Below, piece by piece: positions 36,971-51,449 of a stretch of DNA of 64,000 nucleotides. Where the stretch lies: positions 124,001 through 188,000 of the forward strand of contig NZ_NPDS01000002.1 in NCBI RefSeq assembly GCF_002811925.1. Reading direction: 5' to 3'. The stretch is from Leptospira barantonii. Lineage in GTDB: Bacteria > Spirochaetota > Leptospiria > Leptospirales > Leptospiraceae. The translations under genes were made by a program, and so were the position numbers. The stretch's first letter is position 1. Every line of letters starts with the position of its first letter. A model generated the notes under the pieces. It made no database searches, was not told the origin of the DNA, and was given only the letters and a program-made list of their open reading frames with translations.

Positions 36971-37453
36971 ATGACTGAAACGAAAAATAAATCGGAAAAA
37001 CTTTTAAGAACGGATTTGATATTCGGTTTTCTATTTTTCGCTTTGAATCTTTGGCTCGGAAGATTTTTGGGATTGAGCGTCGACCCGGAAACTTTCGAGC
37101 CGAGTCTATTCCGATATTCCGCATTTTTTTACGGACTTATGTTTTTGATTTTTGCGGGGATCGACATATCGTTGATTCTTGAAAAAAAGATTCCGAGATC
37201 GTTTCGGATTTTGGCGGGAATTCTCGTGTTCGCGTTTATCTTCGGAGAACTTTTCTATCAATCCAAATGGATTCGCATTTTATGGGAAAACGTTCTGCAA
37301 GGAGGAGAATCCGACGAACCCGCGATGGAAAGAATGCGAACGGAATTACGTTATATTCTCTCCTTGATTCTTTTGACCTTTATGATTCTCAAAACCCTTC
37401 TCAGAATCGTTTGGAATTTCTTTTGGGCAAAGACGATTCTTTTCTTCGATTGA
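36971..37453 (+). CDS. Small integral membrane protein, unknown
   Basis: 160 residues with four predicted membrane helices: LIFGFLFFALNLWLGRFLGL, SAFFYGLMFLIFAGIDISLIL, ILAGILVFAFIFGELFY and LSLILLTFMILKTLLRIVW. A loop between helices 3 and 4 carries acidic residues (GGESDEPAMERMRTE). I do not recognise the family. It starts 22 bases after the DUF4303-like gene. Confidence 0.55.
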   Translation: MTETKNKSEKLLRTDLIFGFLFFALNLWLGRFLGLSVDPETFEPSLFRYSAFFYGLMFLIFAGIDISLILEKKIPRSFRILAGILVFAFIFGELFYQSKWIRILWENVLQGGESDEPAMERMRTELRYILSLILLTFMILKTLLRIVWNFFWAKTILFFD

Positions 37454-37478
37454 CCGTTCGTATGCAAAAAATTGAATC

Positions 37479-37973
37479 ATGAAAGTCGTTTTTCTTTTTT
37501 GCAGATCCGCAGTCATTTGTATCGCGATCGGAATTTTGATCGTAGGATGTTTCTTTGATCTGAAAAAACCGAAATCCGATTCTTCAGCCGTAGCGGAAGC
37601 TTCAACCTCGATAGCCGTCCAACCTCGGAAAGAAAAACATCGATGCGGTTATGGAATCGATCCTTTAAAATCTTCCGGTTTGAGTGCGAAAGAAAATAAA
37701 AATCCGAAAGTAATCGAAGAAGATAAAAAGAAAATTCTGGAGTTTATGAAAAAGGAGTGGTCCACCGCGGAAAAGATTCTTCCCGTTGATCAGTTCATCA
37801 AATACGATATTTCCATCGTGGACGGCTTCTATTGTGCGACAGCAGACAAAAAACTGAAAAGCGACGCCAACAATGTATCGCTTCAATGCGGAATCGAATA
37901 TGTTTTTAAATCCGATCCGTTTACATATCTTTCGGTTCAAATTTTTACTCCTCAATGTCCTCCTGAATCGTAA
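37479..37973 (+). CDS. Putative lipoprotein, unknown
   Basis: 164 residues. N-terminal signal peptide ending in LIVGC (cysteine at about residue 24), a usable lipobox. The mature protein contains further cysteines (HRCGYGIDPLKS, FYCATADKKL, SLQCGIEYVF, TPQCPPES), suggesting one or two disulfides in the periplasm. No known domain recognised. Begins 25 bases after the membrane-protein gene. Confidence 0.6.
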   Translation: MKVVFLFCRSAVICIAIGILIVGCFFDLKKPKSDSSAVAEASTSIAVQPRKEKHRCGYGIDPLKSSGLSAKENKNPKVIEEDKKKILEFMKKEWSTAEKILPVDQFIKYDISIVDGFYCATADKKLKSDANNVSLQCGIEYVFKSDPFTYLSVQIFTPQCPPES

Positions 37974-38129
37974 GCGACGATGTGGAAAGGTCTGCATTAT
38001 TTCATAAGTCTTGGATCAGATAAAATCTGGATCGTTCTGCAAGGTGTAAGCAAGAGACATCCGAGGATGCAATGAATTAAAAGAGAGTGATCTCTGACAA
38101 TTCGGGTAAAAAATTCATTTGCTTTTTAT

Positions 38130-38147
38130 TATCGTATATTTACGATA
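38130..38147. promoter_or_regulatory. ArsR operator covering the arsR promoter
   Basis: A perfect 7-bp inverted repeat, TATCGTA (38130-38136) and TACGATA (38141-38147) with a 4-base spacer, ends 6 bases before the arsR ATG. It contains TATATT (38135-38140), a good -10 match, so a bound repressor would block transcription directly. No ribosome-binding site fits between it and the ATG. Confidence 0.75.
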
Positions 38148-38153
38148 TACAAT

Positions 38154-38498
38154 ATGGCGGTTAATAAAAAAGATCAGTTTAAGAACGGGGCGAGATCGCT
38201 CGCTGAATTTTCCAAGGCGTTTTCGCATCCTGCGCGGTTGTCGATTTTAACCACGATCGCCAAAAAGAAAGAATGTATCTGTGGTGAAATCGTCGAGGTT
38301 TTACCTTTGGCTCAGGCCACGGTTTCTCAACATCTCAAGGAATTGAAATCGGCCGGATTGATTTCGGGCGAGGTGGACGGTAATAAATCCTGTTATTGTC
38401 TCAACTGGACGCAGATCGAAAAATTCAGAAAAGACTTAAACGCTTTCTTCGACGGTTTAAATAAATATAAAACTCAAGACCAGGAGAATTGTTGCTGA
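38154..38498 (+). CDS. arsR: ArsR-family transcriptional repressor
   Basis: 114 residues, winged helix. Helix-turn-helix region LPLAQATVSQHLKELKSAGLISGE. Cysteines in KKECICGEIVEVL lie in the helix-3 position used by arsenic/antimony sensors, and a CC pair ends the protein. It is followed directly by arsC (one-base overlap), which supports arsenic sensing. The ATG sits 6 bases after a palindromic operator with no ribosome-binding site, so the mRNA may be nearly leaderless. Confidence 0.88.
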   Translation: MAVNKKDQFKNGARSLAEFSKAFSHPARLSILTTIAKKKECICGEIVEVLPLAQATVSQHLKELKSAGLISGEVDGNKSCYCLNWTQIEKFRKDLNAFFDGLNKYKTQDQENCC

Positions 38499-38941
38499 TG
38501 ACGAAGCCGAAGATTCTCGTTTTGTGCACGGGAAATAGTTGTAGAAGTCAAATCGCCGAAGGTTTGCTCAGACATCTTGCGGGTGACAACGCGGAAATTT
38601 ACAGCGCCGGAATCGAAACACACGGAGTCAATCCGCGCGCGATCGCCACGATGAAAGCAATCGGAATCGATATCTCGGACCACACTTCCAATCATATCGA
38701 CGAATATCGTAATTTAGATTTTTCTTATATTCTCACCGTCTGCGATCACGCGAAGGAGAATTGTCCTTATTTCCCTTCGAAAGCGATTCGGTTTCATCAT
38801 AATTTTCCCGATCCGGCAAAGGCGATCGGAACGGATGAGGAAATCATGGAAGAATTTCGGAAGGTTCGGGAAATGATTCGATACTATGCGGAGAATTTTT
38901 TACGTGAACTGAATTTGATTTCGAACTCCGGGAAAGTTTGA
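38498..38941 (+). CDS. arsC: Arsenate reductase, thioredoxin-coupled (low-molecular-weight phosphatase fold)
   Basis: Reduces arsenate to arsenite. 147 residues from the ATG at 38498, which overlaps the arsR stop by one base and has AGGAG 11 bases upstream. The P-loop CTGNSCRS holds C10, and C82 and C89 (VCDHAKENCPYF) are at the same numbers as in the well-studied Staphylococcus aureus plasmid enzyme, so the three-cysteine relay is intact. DPA (DPAKAIG) supplies the expected aspartate. No arsenite efflux pump gene lies here. Confidence 0.92.
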   Translation: MTKPKILVLCTGNSCRSQIAEGLLRHLAGDNAEIYSAGIETHGVNPRAIATMKAIGIDISDHTSNHIDEYRNLDFSYILTVCDHAKENCPYFPSKAIRFHHNFPDPAKAIGTDEEIMEEFRKVREMIRYYAENFLRELNLISNSGKV

Positions 38942-39001
38942 GCACGATGCGATCGAAAAGAGACGGTTTTTGAAACCCGCAGAGATAGAGGCGAATCGGA
39001 T

Positions 39002-40279
39002 ATGACTACAATTTCACAGATTCTCAATCGAGAATGTCAATGTGTGACTCTGGAAAAAAGCGTCTTAGAAGAAGTGTTTCATTCTAAAATTTTAAAAGCG
39101 AACGGCGCGGAGCACTTGGACATAGACGCGTTGTCTAAAAGTTATTTTTCTTCGAGTGCGTATTTTTTGGATCCGAAAGAATTGGATGCGATACAGGCAA
39201 CCGTTTCCACGTTTCAACGAATTTTAAAAAACCATACTGTTCGTAAGGAACTTCTCCGGGAGTTTCCGGAACCTCTGAGAGAACGTTATTCCGAAGGCGG
39301 CGTTTTTTTGAGTTTCGATTTTCATCTTACGGATTCCGGTCCGAAGCTGATCGAAATCAATACGAACGCGGGAGGCGCATTCTTACAAAAGAAACTTGTG
39401 GAAGCACAACAAGAATGTTGCATAGAAGTCAGGGACGCGCTTCCTTCTAAAGAGGAATTGAACGAATTAGAATTTTCGTTTTTGGAAATCTTTCTTCAGG
39501 AATGGAAGAACTCGGGTAAAAAGGATCTATCGAAATTCATCGCGATCCTGGATGAAAATCCAAAAGAACAATTTCTTTATCCTGAATTTATTTTATTTAA
39601 GGATTTGTTTTTAAAACAAGGCATTGAATCCGAGATCGTTTCGCCGGAATCCTTGCAAGCGGATGAGAACGGCTTTCTTTATCATTTAGGAAAGAAGGTC
39701 GATTTCATCTACAATCGTCTCACCGATTTTTATTTGGACAAACCGGAGAATCGTTTTCTCAAAAATGCATGGAAAGAAGAAACCGTCGTAATCAGTCCGA
39801 ATCCATTGGACTACGAACTCTATGCAAAAAAAGCGAATTTCATTTTGTGGAACGATTCTGAGTTTTTAAAAAATGCAGAAGTCGATTCGGAGGATCTTCG
39901 GATTCTTTCCAAGGCGATTCCTTTTACGGGATTTGTAAAGAATGTAGATCCGCAGACTCTTTGGTCCGAAAGAAAAAAATTCTTTTTTAAACCGACTTGC
40001 GGTTACGGAAGTAAGGCGGTTTATCGAGGAGATAAATTGACCAAGGGAGTTTTTCAAGAAATTATGGACGGCGATAACATATATCAAGAAATCGTAAACC
40101 CTTCCGAAAGAATTCTTTTGAAAGAAGGTGAAAAGAAAATCTTTAAGACGGATTTGAGAGCTTACGTTTATCGGGAAAAAATCTTACTCCTGGCTTCCAG
40201 ATTGTATCAAGGTCAAACCACGAATTTTAGAACTCCCGGCGGAGGTTTTTCTCCCGTTTATGTTTTACCGAATCTCTGA
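39002..40279 (+). CDS. ATP-grasp-like protein in the ars locus
   Basis: 425 residues, soluble. The central IEINTNAGGAF segment, a C-terminal FFFKPTCGYGSKAVYRGDKLT (a glycine-rich lysine-containing loop as in ATP-grasp or glutathionylspermidine-synthase-like folds) and late TDLRAYVYREKILLLASRLYQGQTTNFRTPGGGFSPV suggest an ATP-dependent carboxylate-amine ligase. It lies 60 bases downstream of arsC on the same strand, so it may share its control. I cannot name the substrate. The fold call is by motif only. Confidence 0.6.
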   Translation: MTTISQILNRECQCVTLEKSVLEEVFHSKILKANGAEHLDIDALSKSYFSSSAYFLDPKELDAIQATVSTFQRILKNHTVRKELLREFPEPLRERYSEGGVFLSFDFHLTDSGPKLIEINTNAGGAFLQKKLVEAQQECCIEVRDALPSKEELNELEFSFLEIFLQEWKNSGKKDLSKFIAILDENPKEQFLYPEFILFKDLFLKQGIESEIVSPESLQADENGFLYHLGKKVDFIYNRLTDFYLDKPENRFLKNAWKEETVVISPNPLDYELYAKKANFILWNDSEFLKNAEVDSEDLRILSKAIPFTGFVKNVDPQTLWSERKKFFFKPTCGYGSKAVYRGDKLTKGVFQEIMDGDNIYQEIVNPSERILLKEGEKKIFKTDLRAYVYREKILLLASRLYQGQTTNFRTPGGGFSPVYVLPNL

Positions 40280-40292
40280 CAAATTCTAAAAT

Positions 40293-40868
40293 TCAAACCT
40301 TCAGCGAACCGCGAAAACCTCTTACCGCATAATACGAAGACGCGCCGTTGTGATAAACAAAAACGGCGTCGTATCTACGATCCGCAAAAAGAGCCCCGCC
40401 AAGTTTTCGAATCGAAGGAGGGGTTACGATCCAACTCGAAGTTTTTAAATCGAATTCACCGAGCTTCTGAAGTAAACGATATTGTTCTTCCGTTAAGAGT
40501 TCGATTCCCATCGCTCGGGTCATATCGATCACGTTGTCCGCACGTTTATGTTCTTTTCTGGAATCCAAAGCTTCCCGATCGTAACAAACACTTCTGCGGC
40601 CTTTCGGAGTTTCCGCGGAACAATCGTAAAAAACGAACTCGCCGGTTTTCGAATCGTATTCGACTACATCCGGTTCGCCGCCTGTGCTTTCCATTTCGTA
40701 AAGAGATTGAAGTTTTTCCGGATTCGATTCCAACCTCGTTTGAACCTTCGTCCATTCGAGATCCTTGTGACGTTTTTTGTTTTTTTCAAAACGAGTCTTC
40801 AACGTTTTGAGTAATTCTTCGTTTTGATCCGGTGTTAATTTCTTTTTTGCCGTATTCTTTTTGCTCAT
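40293..40868 (-). CDS. DUF4256 family protein
   Basis: 191 residues, soluble. Motifs common to the family: LLKTLKTRFEKNKKRH, MESTGGEPDVVEYDSKTGEFVFYDCSAETPKGRRSVCYDREAL, and SSWIVTPPSIRKLGGALFADRRYDAVFVYHNGA with a final SYYAVRGFRG. Family function is unknown. Convergent with the ATP-grasp gene (13-base gap). Confidence 0.8.
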   Translation of the reverse strand: MSKKNTAKKKLTPDQNEELLKTLKTRFEKNKKRHKDLEWTKVQTRLESNPEKLQSLYEMESTGGEPDVVEYDSKTGEFVFYDCSAETPKGRRSVCYDREALDSRKEHKRADNVIDMTRAMGIELLTEEQYRLLQKLGEFDLKTSSWIVTPPSIRKLGGALFADRRYDAVFVYHNGASSYYAVRGFRGSLKV

Positions 40869-41106
40869 ATTCTTACTTCGTTTTTCCGTTGAATCGATAG
40901 GTTAAAATGCTCGATCTTCGATAAGAAAAGTCTTTTTCGAAAGAGGAAAGAAAATTTCTTCTAAAGAATATTACAAGAATCGACTATTTCGAAGGATCGG
41001 GGCAGAACGTTCGTTCTGTTTGCGGGACTTAAAACGCGGAAAACTCCCTTGACCCGCTATTCGAAGGAAATACTTTAGCCGCAGAGCACCCGAATAGGAA
41101 AGAATT

Positions 41107-41871
<765 letters not shown>

Positions 41872-41890
41872 GAATTTAGAATTTCAAAAT

Positions 41891-41923
41891 GATTCTTTCA
41901 CTCTTTTCTTGAGTGGAAGAATC
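41891..41923 (+). terminator. Terminator-like hairpin after fabG
   Basis: GATTCTTTCACTC (41891-41903) pairs with GAGTGGAAGAATC (41911-41923), 13 bp with one G-T wobble and a 7-base loop. It begins 20 bases after the fabG stop. The T-tract after it is short. Confidence 0.6.
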
Positions 41924-42164
41924 GATTTCTCCGTATTTCCTCATACTCGTTCGAAATAAACAAATTTCAGATCAGTTCTTTTTTTTGTTCGTGGAAGAAA
42001 AGAATCTTTTTCCTTTTCAATTTTTCATTTTTGGAATAGAATGAAATTGATTGAATGAATTAAAAAGCGATTCTAATGAGACAAACTCTTACGAAACCTT
42101 TCCTGCAATGCATCCGGTCTTTTCAATCGTTAAAAAACCGATTTGAAAAACAAAAACGAATCAA

Positions 42165-42261
<97 letters not shown>

Positions 42262-42262
42262 A

Positions 42263-42597
<335 letters not shown>

Positions 42598-42602
42598 TTC
42601 CT

Positions 42603-43346
42603 TTGATCTTTAAGAAAACACAACCTTCTTCCTCTCTCAAAAACCCGGACCGGGTACAAAGTCTTCAAAAGCTTTCTAAAAAAATCGGAATCAAGTTTTC
42701 TAAACTAGAATATTATAATACCGCATTTATCCATAGTTCTTATAAAAACGAGAACCCCGAGATCACAGAGGACAACGAACGTCTTGAATTCTTAGGCGAT
42801 TCCGTATTGGGTCTTGTGGCCGCTCGTGCGCTTTTTCAAAGATATCCCAAGGCGAGCGAGGGAGAATTGTCCAGAATCAAATCCAGAATCGTTTCCACGC
42901 CGATTTTAAACTCGATCGCGGAGAATCTTGGCTTGGGGGAATATCTTCTTTTGGGTAAGGGGGAAAAAAATTCTCAAGGAAAAGGACGTCGTAAACTTTC
43001 CGCGAATCTTTTCGAATCCCTTGTGGGTGCGATCTATTTGGATTTGGGTTTTGAGACCGCAGAAAAATTCATAGTTCAACATCTATTAGAATTTGCGGAA
43101 AATCCGGAAAAGGAAGAATCTGTCCGTGATTACAAGACTCAACTTCAGGAATATTCTCAGAAACATTTTAAGGTTCTTCCGGTCTATCGTATGAAGGGAG
43201 AATCCGGTCCGGACCACGCGAAGGTTTTTCAAGTTACCGTTCGTATCCGAGATAAGTGGGAAGCGAGCGGTTCCGGAGTCAGCAAAAAGGCGGCGGAACA
43301 AAACGCGGCCAAAGAACTTTACAACCGAATTCAGAGAGGAACTTAG
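42603..43346 (+). CDS. rnc: Ribonuclease III
   Basis: Cuts double-stranded RNA in rRNA and mRNA processing. 247 residues: RNase III domain with the signature [14 protein letters not shown] and a second acidic site in [12 protein letters not shown], then a C-terminal dsRNA-binding domain ([22 protein letters not shown] ... [14 protein letters not shown]). The apparent start is TTG at 42603, with a pyrimidine tract instead of a ribosome-binding site before it; no better in-frame start exists before the conserved region. Confidence 0.93.
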   Translation: MIFKKTQPSSSLKNPDRVQSLQKLSKKIGIKFSKLEYYNTAFIHSSYKNENPEITEDNERLEFLGDSVLGLVAARALFQRYPKASEGELSRIKSRIVSTPILNSIAENLGLGEYLLLGKGEKNSQGKGRRKLSANLFESLVGAIYLDLGFETAEKFIVQHLLEFAENPEKEESVRDYKTQLQEYSQKHFKVLPVYRMKGESGPDHAKVFQVTVRIRDKWEASGSGVSKKAAEQNAAKELYNRIQRGT

Positions 43347-43402
43347 AAAACGTTCCTTTCCAAATCAAGATTCCTCGGATCAAAGGACGACAATCTAAGT
43401 AG

Positions 43403-43863
43403 ATGGATTTTTTCTTTAAAAAAAAAGGATTGAGGGTCAGGGTCGCGGCCTTGATTGAAAATTCTCAAAACGAAATTCTTCTCATTCAACAAAAGAAAAA
43501 AGATTCTTACTATTGGCTTTTGCCCGGAGGCGGAATCGAATTCGGTGAAAGCGCGGAAGACGCTCTTAAAAGAGAACTCAAGGAAGAACTTTCTCTTGAA
43601 ATGAAATCGGCTTCTTTTTTACTCTTAAATGAGTCCATTGAACCGGGCGGAAAAAGACATCTCATTCAACTCGTCTTTGCGGTGAACGTTAAAAAAGAAG
43701 TTCCCGAACTCAATCTGAAGGAAAAGGCGATCACCGGTTTCGGTTATTTTTCTTTCGCCGCGGTTCGTGAAATGGATCTTAGGCCCGATATCAAATCCTT
43801 TCTTTTGCAAGGGGATTTTCAACCGGCGCCCTTTATCAAAAGCACTTGGGTATCTGAAAAAAA

Positions 43864-43867
<4 letters not shown>
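43403..43867 (+). CDS. NUDIX hydrolase
   Basis: 154 residues. NUDIX box GGGIEFGESAEDALKRELKEELSLEM has the consensus glycine, glutamates and the REL-EE core. It should hydrolyse a nucleoside-diphosphate derivative; substrate unknown. Overlaps aroB by 4 bases (ATGA). Confidence 0.9.
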
Positions 43868-45836
<1,969 letters not shown>

Positions 45837-45842
45837 TATTCT

Positions 45843-46859
45843 ATGAAACGCAAAACGATCTCCGTTCTTTTGAATCTGTTTTTACCTCCGTTCGGTTTTT
45901 ATTATCTTAAGGACAGAAAGTTGTTCGGTTGGTTTTATTTGTTCGCGCTTTTTTCCGGTTTAGTCGGAACCCTTTTGACTTATTCGGCCTTTGTGAACGG
46001 ATCGGGTCGAATCGCGATTTTTTTTCTGATTCTTTATATCGTATCCGTCTGGGGACTTTGGATCTACTTCACTCTTCGTTCGGAATCGGACAATCGATCC
46101 GATACGTTTCCTTCCGCATATTGGTTTTTACCGATCGCCTTTTTGATTTTGATCGTTTCGGGGATTTTGATCGACGAACTTTTTAAAGACAGAATTTTAA
46201 AGGCAAAGATCCAGCTTTCCTCGGGGATGCAACCCGCTTTGAACGTGAACGATTCTTTCTATATTACGGAATTATTTTATACGAAAGAACTAAAACACGG
46301 GGACATCGTCGCGTATCGGGATAAGGATTCGGAACGACGTTTTTTGGGGAGAATCGTAGGTCTTCCCGGTGACAAGATCGAGTTTTCGGACGAATTGACT
46401 TCCGATGGATTTAAAGTTCTTAGAACTTCCGTAAACGGTGAAAAATCTCCGCAAGAGATTTCGTCCGTTCGTACGGAAGAATGGAAATCCGGCGTTAAAC
46501 CCGCTAATCTGATTGTTTTGACGGAAGTCATAGGAGATCATCTGGTTCCGATCTTCGAAACCAGAAGTCAGCCGGTTCCGATTGGCGTTCCGAGCCTAAC
46601 GCTCCAGGAAAACGAATTTTACGTTCTCGGGGATAATCGAGACGATTCCTATGATTCAAGAACGATCGGACCGATCGACGCGGATCGAGTCGCGGGAAAA
46701 TTCGCGTTTACGTATCTTTCCGCGGACGGGGATCTATCGAAAGAGCGGATCTGCGACGGGAATCAGGATCTATTCTGTCCTATGAAACGAATTTATAAAA
46801 TCATAATATTGCAAAATATTCTTTGGAGCCGCATGGGTTACGATAACCGAAGCCGATAA
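45843..46859 (+). CDS. Signal peptidase I homologue lacking both catalytic residues
   Basis: 338 residues. N-terminal helices at about 7-22, 28-50, 57-78 and 93-111, more than the usual one or two. The S26 fold follows. Where active enzymes have SGSMxPTL, this has SSGMQPAL with glycine (G128) in the place of the catalytic serine. Where they have KRxxGLPGD, this has GRIVGLPGD with glycine (G169) in place of the general-base lysine. The later GDNRDDSYDSRTIGPI box is intact. It is therefore probably a folded but non-cleaving member of the family, unless S126/S127 can substitute. It follows the MscS gene after 6 bases. Confidence 0.8.
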   Translation: MKRKTISVLLNLFLPPFGFYYLKDRKLFGWFYLFALFSGLVGTLLTYSAFVNGSGRIAIFFLILYIVSVWGLWIYFTLRSESDNRSDTFPSAYWFLPIAFLILIVSGILIDELFKDRILKAKIQLSSGMQPALNVNDSFYITELFYTKELKHGDIVAYRDKDSERRFLGRIVGLPGDKIEFSDELTSDGFKVLRTSVNGEKSPQEISSVRTEEWKSGVKPANLIVLTEVIGDHLVPIFETRSQPVPIGVPSLTLQENEFYVLGDNRDDSYDSRTIGPIDADRVAGKFAFTYLSADGDLSKERICDGNQDLFCPMKRIYKIIILQNILWSRMGYDNRSR

Positions 46860-46971
46860 AACCAAAATTCTTCGTTTCCTTTTGCTACCAAATTTATAAA
46901 ATCCGGAAAGTATATCTATAATATTGAATATATTTTTATTATATTCAAAAGTTTTGTTTTTATCGATCGCG

Positions 46972-46999
46972 TTGACAGTATCAAGATCTCCTTTAGATT
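46972..46999 (+). promoter_or_regulatory. Sigma-70 type promoter of the DUF1565 gene
   Basis: TTGACA (46972-46977, full consensus) with a 16-base spacer before TAGATT (46994-46999, 4 of 6). An AT-rich stretch lies upstream (about 46905-46950) and could act as an UP element. The ATG at 47025 has AAGGAG before it. Confidence 0.55.
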
Positions 47000-47024
47000 C
47001 CGCATTCTCAAAAGGAGAAATAAA

Positions 47025-48089
47025 ATGAGAAAAAGTTTGATCATTTGCGTTTTCACCTTCGCGCTATTAGGCGGATGTGCGGACCAAAACCAAGGAAAGG
47101 ATAACGTTTCCGTTTTTCTTTCGCTGTTTTCCGATAAAACGGTAAAAGATTCGCAAACGGACCGGAGTAAATTCTCGGTTGCTACGTTTGCGAGCGTTAC
47201 GTATTACGTGGACGCCTTGCACGGCAAGGACACGAATTCGGGAACTTCAACCTCTTTACCATTCAAAACGATCACAAAGGCCGCGTCTTTGGCAAAAAAC
47301 GGGGATGTGATTCTCGTGGCCGCCGGAACGTATAACGCCGCGTTAGGCGAAATCTTCCCGATCGGAATCGCCCCCGGTGTTACGATTTTCGGAGACGAGT
47401 CGACCAAGGGCGGATCCTGGGGATATTACACAGGTTCGGGAGAATATCCGAATTCCGGACCGACCTTAATCGAAGGTGGAGGAAACTTGATTCCTTCTCC
47501 ATTTTCTCCCGCTGTGATTCTTGCGAGCAATTCCGTGATCGGGGGTTTTGTGATCACGAATCGTATGTCCGATTCGATGGCGTCCGGGATTATTTTGTAT
47601 TACGCAAACAATGCGACCGTTCGAAACAACTCATTGATCAACGGAAACAACGGTTAGACCGGGATTTACGTTTATCAATCGGGTTTAAACGTGATTTCGA
47701 ACAATATCATTCGCAACAATTCGGTCGGGATCTACCAAGAAGAATCGCCTTCGTTCAACCTTGTCGAAAACAACTGGATTCGAAACAACGATAGCGGAAT
47801 TCTTTTGTTTGATTTGAAATTGGATTTGGGTGGAGGTCCTTTGGGAAGTCTCGGACGAAATTGGATCTTCTGCAATACGATCCGGGATTTATTTATCGAT
47901 CACGGCTCCTTTCTTGTTCCCGAGTTGTTTGCTAAGAATAACAACTGGGATCACAATCCGCCCACGATCGATTTTTGGAGTTCCACAGGAGGAATCGACA
48001 TTTTCAATCACGGCGGCGGTGCTACGAATGTCGTAACGGACGGTTCTTCCCTAATCGCTCCGTCATTGTGTGTGCCGAATCAGAAATAG
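47025..48089 (+). pseudogene. DUF1565 lipoprotein gene interrupted by one in-frame TAG
   Basis: A single reading frame of 354 sense codons is split by TAG at codon 211 (47655-47657). Before it: signal peptide and lipobox (LLGGC, cysteine at about 22), then a DUF1565 domain (TYYVDALHGKDTNSGTS, PFKTITKAASLAKNGDVILVAAGTY) and right-handed beta-helix repeats. After it, in the same frame, the repeats go on (YVYQSGLNVISNNIIRNNS, ENNWIRNNDSGI) to a normal stop. There is no frameshift. So it is a recent nonsense mutation, phase or sequence error, or it makes a 210-residue product. Promoter and ribosome-binding site look intact. Confidence 0.85.
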
Positions 48090-48136
48090 ACACGTTTTGT
48101 TGGTCAGGTAGATAGATATGAGTTCCCGTTTGGATT

Positions 48137-48169
48137 CCCGATCGTATCGAGTTTTTCTCTACGATCGGG
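48137..48169. terminator. Hairpin between convergent genes
   Basis: CCCGATCGTA (48137-48146) pairs perfectly with TACGATCGGG (48160-48169) around a 13-base loop containing TTTTT. It lies between the stops of the DUF1565 gene (plus) and pyk (minus), 26 bases before the latter. There is no T-tract outside the stem, so it may end transcription from either side only weakly or stabilise 3' ends. Confidence 0.55.
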
Positions 48170-48194
48170 GTGACGGATTACAAAAGAAGAATAT

Positions 48195-49631
<1,437 letters not shown>

Positions 49632-49691
49632 TTGTAGACAAACGCCTTCCGTTGTTCCAGCGAATATTTCCTCTTTACGAACGGAAACCGG

Positions 49692-49723
<32 letters not shown>

Positions 49724-49724
49724 C

Positions 49725-51448
<1,724 letters not shown>

Positions 51449-51449
51449 T

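Noticed and set aside
45843..46859. Annotation as the functional lepB
   Set aside because: Both catalytic positions are glycine, so calling it an active signal peptidase would mislead.
47655..47657. Programmed reading of TAG (pyrrolysine or other recoding) in the DUF1565 gene
   Set aside because: No recoding element is visible and Leptospira is not known for UAG recoding; a nonsense mutation or error is simpler.
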